From positions 1-6,584 of the forward strand of contig BEHO01000065.1 of assembly GCA_002898915.1 (NCBI GenBank): a stretch of DNA of 6,584 nt, written 5' to 3'. The stretch's first letter is position 1, and each line of letters starts with the position of its first letter. Under the pieces are notes generated by a model, which did no database searches, was not told the origin of the DNA, and saw only the letters and a list, made by a program, of their open reading frames with translations. The translations under genes were made by a program, and so were the position numbers. Below, in pieces: positions 5,952 through 6,584 of this stretch. Origin of the DNA: a bacterium HR12. Its GTDB lineage: Bacteria > Actinomycetota > UBA4738 > HRBIN12.

Positions 5952-6584
5952 TCACGCCTCCAGCAGGTCTCGGAGCAGACGGGCGCTGCGGACCGCGTAG
6001 TCCCGGTAGCAGTTGTTCATGAGGACGTGGACCTCGCGGGCCTGCTCCGCGAGCCCCCGGATCTTCGGGACCCACTCCGCCAGCTCCTCCGGGCGGTAGT
6101 CGTAGCGGAAGCGCTCGGAGGCGCTCGCTGACCTCGAGGCCCAGGCTGCGGCGTTGCGTCCGTGGAAGCGGACCATGGCGAGGTCCTCGGCCGTGGCGGC
6201 GGCGATGGGGGGGAGGCTGGAGTCGAAGCCCTGGGGCATGTCCACGCACACGAACGGGAGCCGATGCTCCTCCAGGAAGGACAGGGTCTCCTCGGCGTTC
6301 GGCCCTTCGAGCCAGCTCCGATGGCGGAACTCCACCGCGATCCGGTAGTCCCGCAGGCGTTCCGCGCACTCCAGCACGTACTCCCGGTTCCGCCTCCCGA
6401 TCACGAACCACTGGGGGAACTGGAAGAGGACGGCGCCGAGCTTCCCCGCCGAGTGCAGCGGCATGAGGGCGTCGTGGAACCGGGTCCACACCTCCTCGAC
6501 GATCTCCCGCGGGACCTGGTCCCGGTACAGGTGCCGCTTGGCCCGCAGCTCGGGCGGGAGCGCCTCGCGCAGGTCCGCGGGGAG
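5952..6584 (-). CDS. DUF72 (YecE-like) family protein, C-terminal part
   Basis: There are 210 residues of open frame from the right edge to a TGA at 5952-5954; the start is outside the window. The sequence carries hallmarks of DUF72: GKLGAVLFQFPQWF, NREYVLECAERL, then AVEFRHRSW, a central PFVCVDMPQGF, the strand MVRFHGRN and the closing VLMNNCYRDYAVRSA. Family members run about 240-290 residues, so only the N-terminal strands should be missing. Known structures of DUF72 proteins are TIM-barrel-like; the biochemical function is unknown. A GTG at 6491 could be mistaken for the start, but the frame stays open upstream with family-like sequence (VPREIVEEVWTRF), so the gene extends past the edge. 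No in-frame stop is seen. It converges on the phosphoesterase gene. Confidence 0.88.
   Translation of the reverse strand, partial: LPADLREALPPELRAKRHLYRDQVPREIVEEVWTRFHDALMPLHSAGKLGAVLFQFPQWFVIGRRNREYVLECAERLRDYRIAVEFRHRSWLEGPNAEETLSFLEEHRLPFVCVDMPQGFDSSLPPIAAATAEDLAMVRFHGRNAAAWASRSASASERFRYDYRPEELAEWVPKIRGLAEQAREVHVLMNNCYRDYAVRSARLLRDLLEA

Noticed and set aside
5952..6491. DUF72 protein starting at the GTG at 6491
   Set aside because: The frame remains open to the window edge and the upstream residues match the family, so the internal GTG is a valine codon.

Overview
The window is very GC-rich, by eye about 70 % or more, and is packed with protein genes. The best taxonomic clue is a pair of adjacent, 4-bp-overlapping UvrD/RecB-type helicase-nuclease genes in the order adnA-adnB. 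This arrangement is typical of Actinomycetota. Together with the base composition, GTG starts and start-proximal TAnnnT boxes, it suggests an actinobacterium, possibly from a poorly cultured lineage. That placement is inference.

Layout. Positions 1-225 (minus) hold the first 75 codons of adnB, cut by the window edge. Positions 222-3128 (minus) hold a complete adnA of 968 residues. Positions 3167-4291 (minus) hold a membrane-embedded M50 (site-2-type) protease with two CBS domains. After a 69-bp divergent promoter region, 4361-5821 (plus) encodes a membrane-anchored calcineurin-like metallophosphoesterase. Positions 5822-5951 are a convergent intergenic region with strong nested inverted repeats, probably a bidirectional terminator. 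Positions 5952-6584 (minus) encode the C-terminal part of a DUF72 (YecE-like) protein that runs off the right edge. No RNA gene, CRISPR array or insertion sequence was recognised.

The most notable observation is that two of the five genes are interrupted by an in-frame TAG inside an otherwise well conserved reading frame. In adnB, TAG (166-168) replaces the expected Q-motif glutamine, 15 codons before the Walker A motif. In the M50 gene, TAG (4103-4105) lies 3 residues before the HExxH zinc motif. Both frames continue with correct family sequence on each side, and in neither gene can a downstream restart recover the catalytic motif. A third TAG (3167-3169) ends the M50 gene just where the CBS domain should end, so it looks like a real stop. 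The alternatives are two nonsense mutations or consensus errors, amber suppression or readthrough, or partial TAG reassignment. The window cannot decide between them.

How the genes relate. AdnA and AdnB should form one heterodimeric, ATP-driven double-strand-break resection motor-nuclease, translated in a coupled way. The M50 gene is 38 bp upstream on the same strand and could be co-transcribed, but adnA has its own plausible -10 box. The phosphoesterase and DUF72 genes look like independent units. All three first-in-unit genes whose starts are visible have a TAnnnT hexamer 6-7 nt before the start codon, which suggests leaderless transcripts. The internal gene adnB instead has a Shine-Dalgarno sequence.
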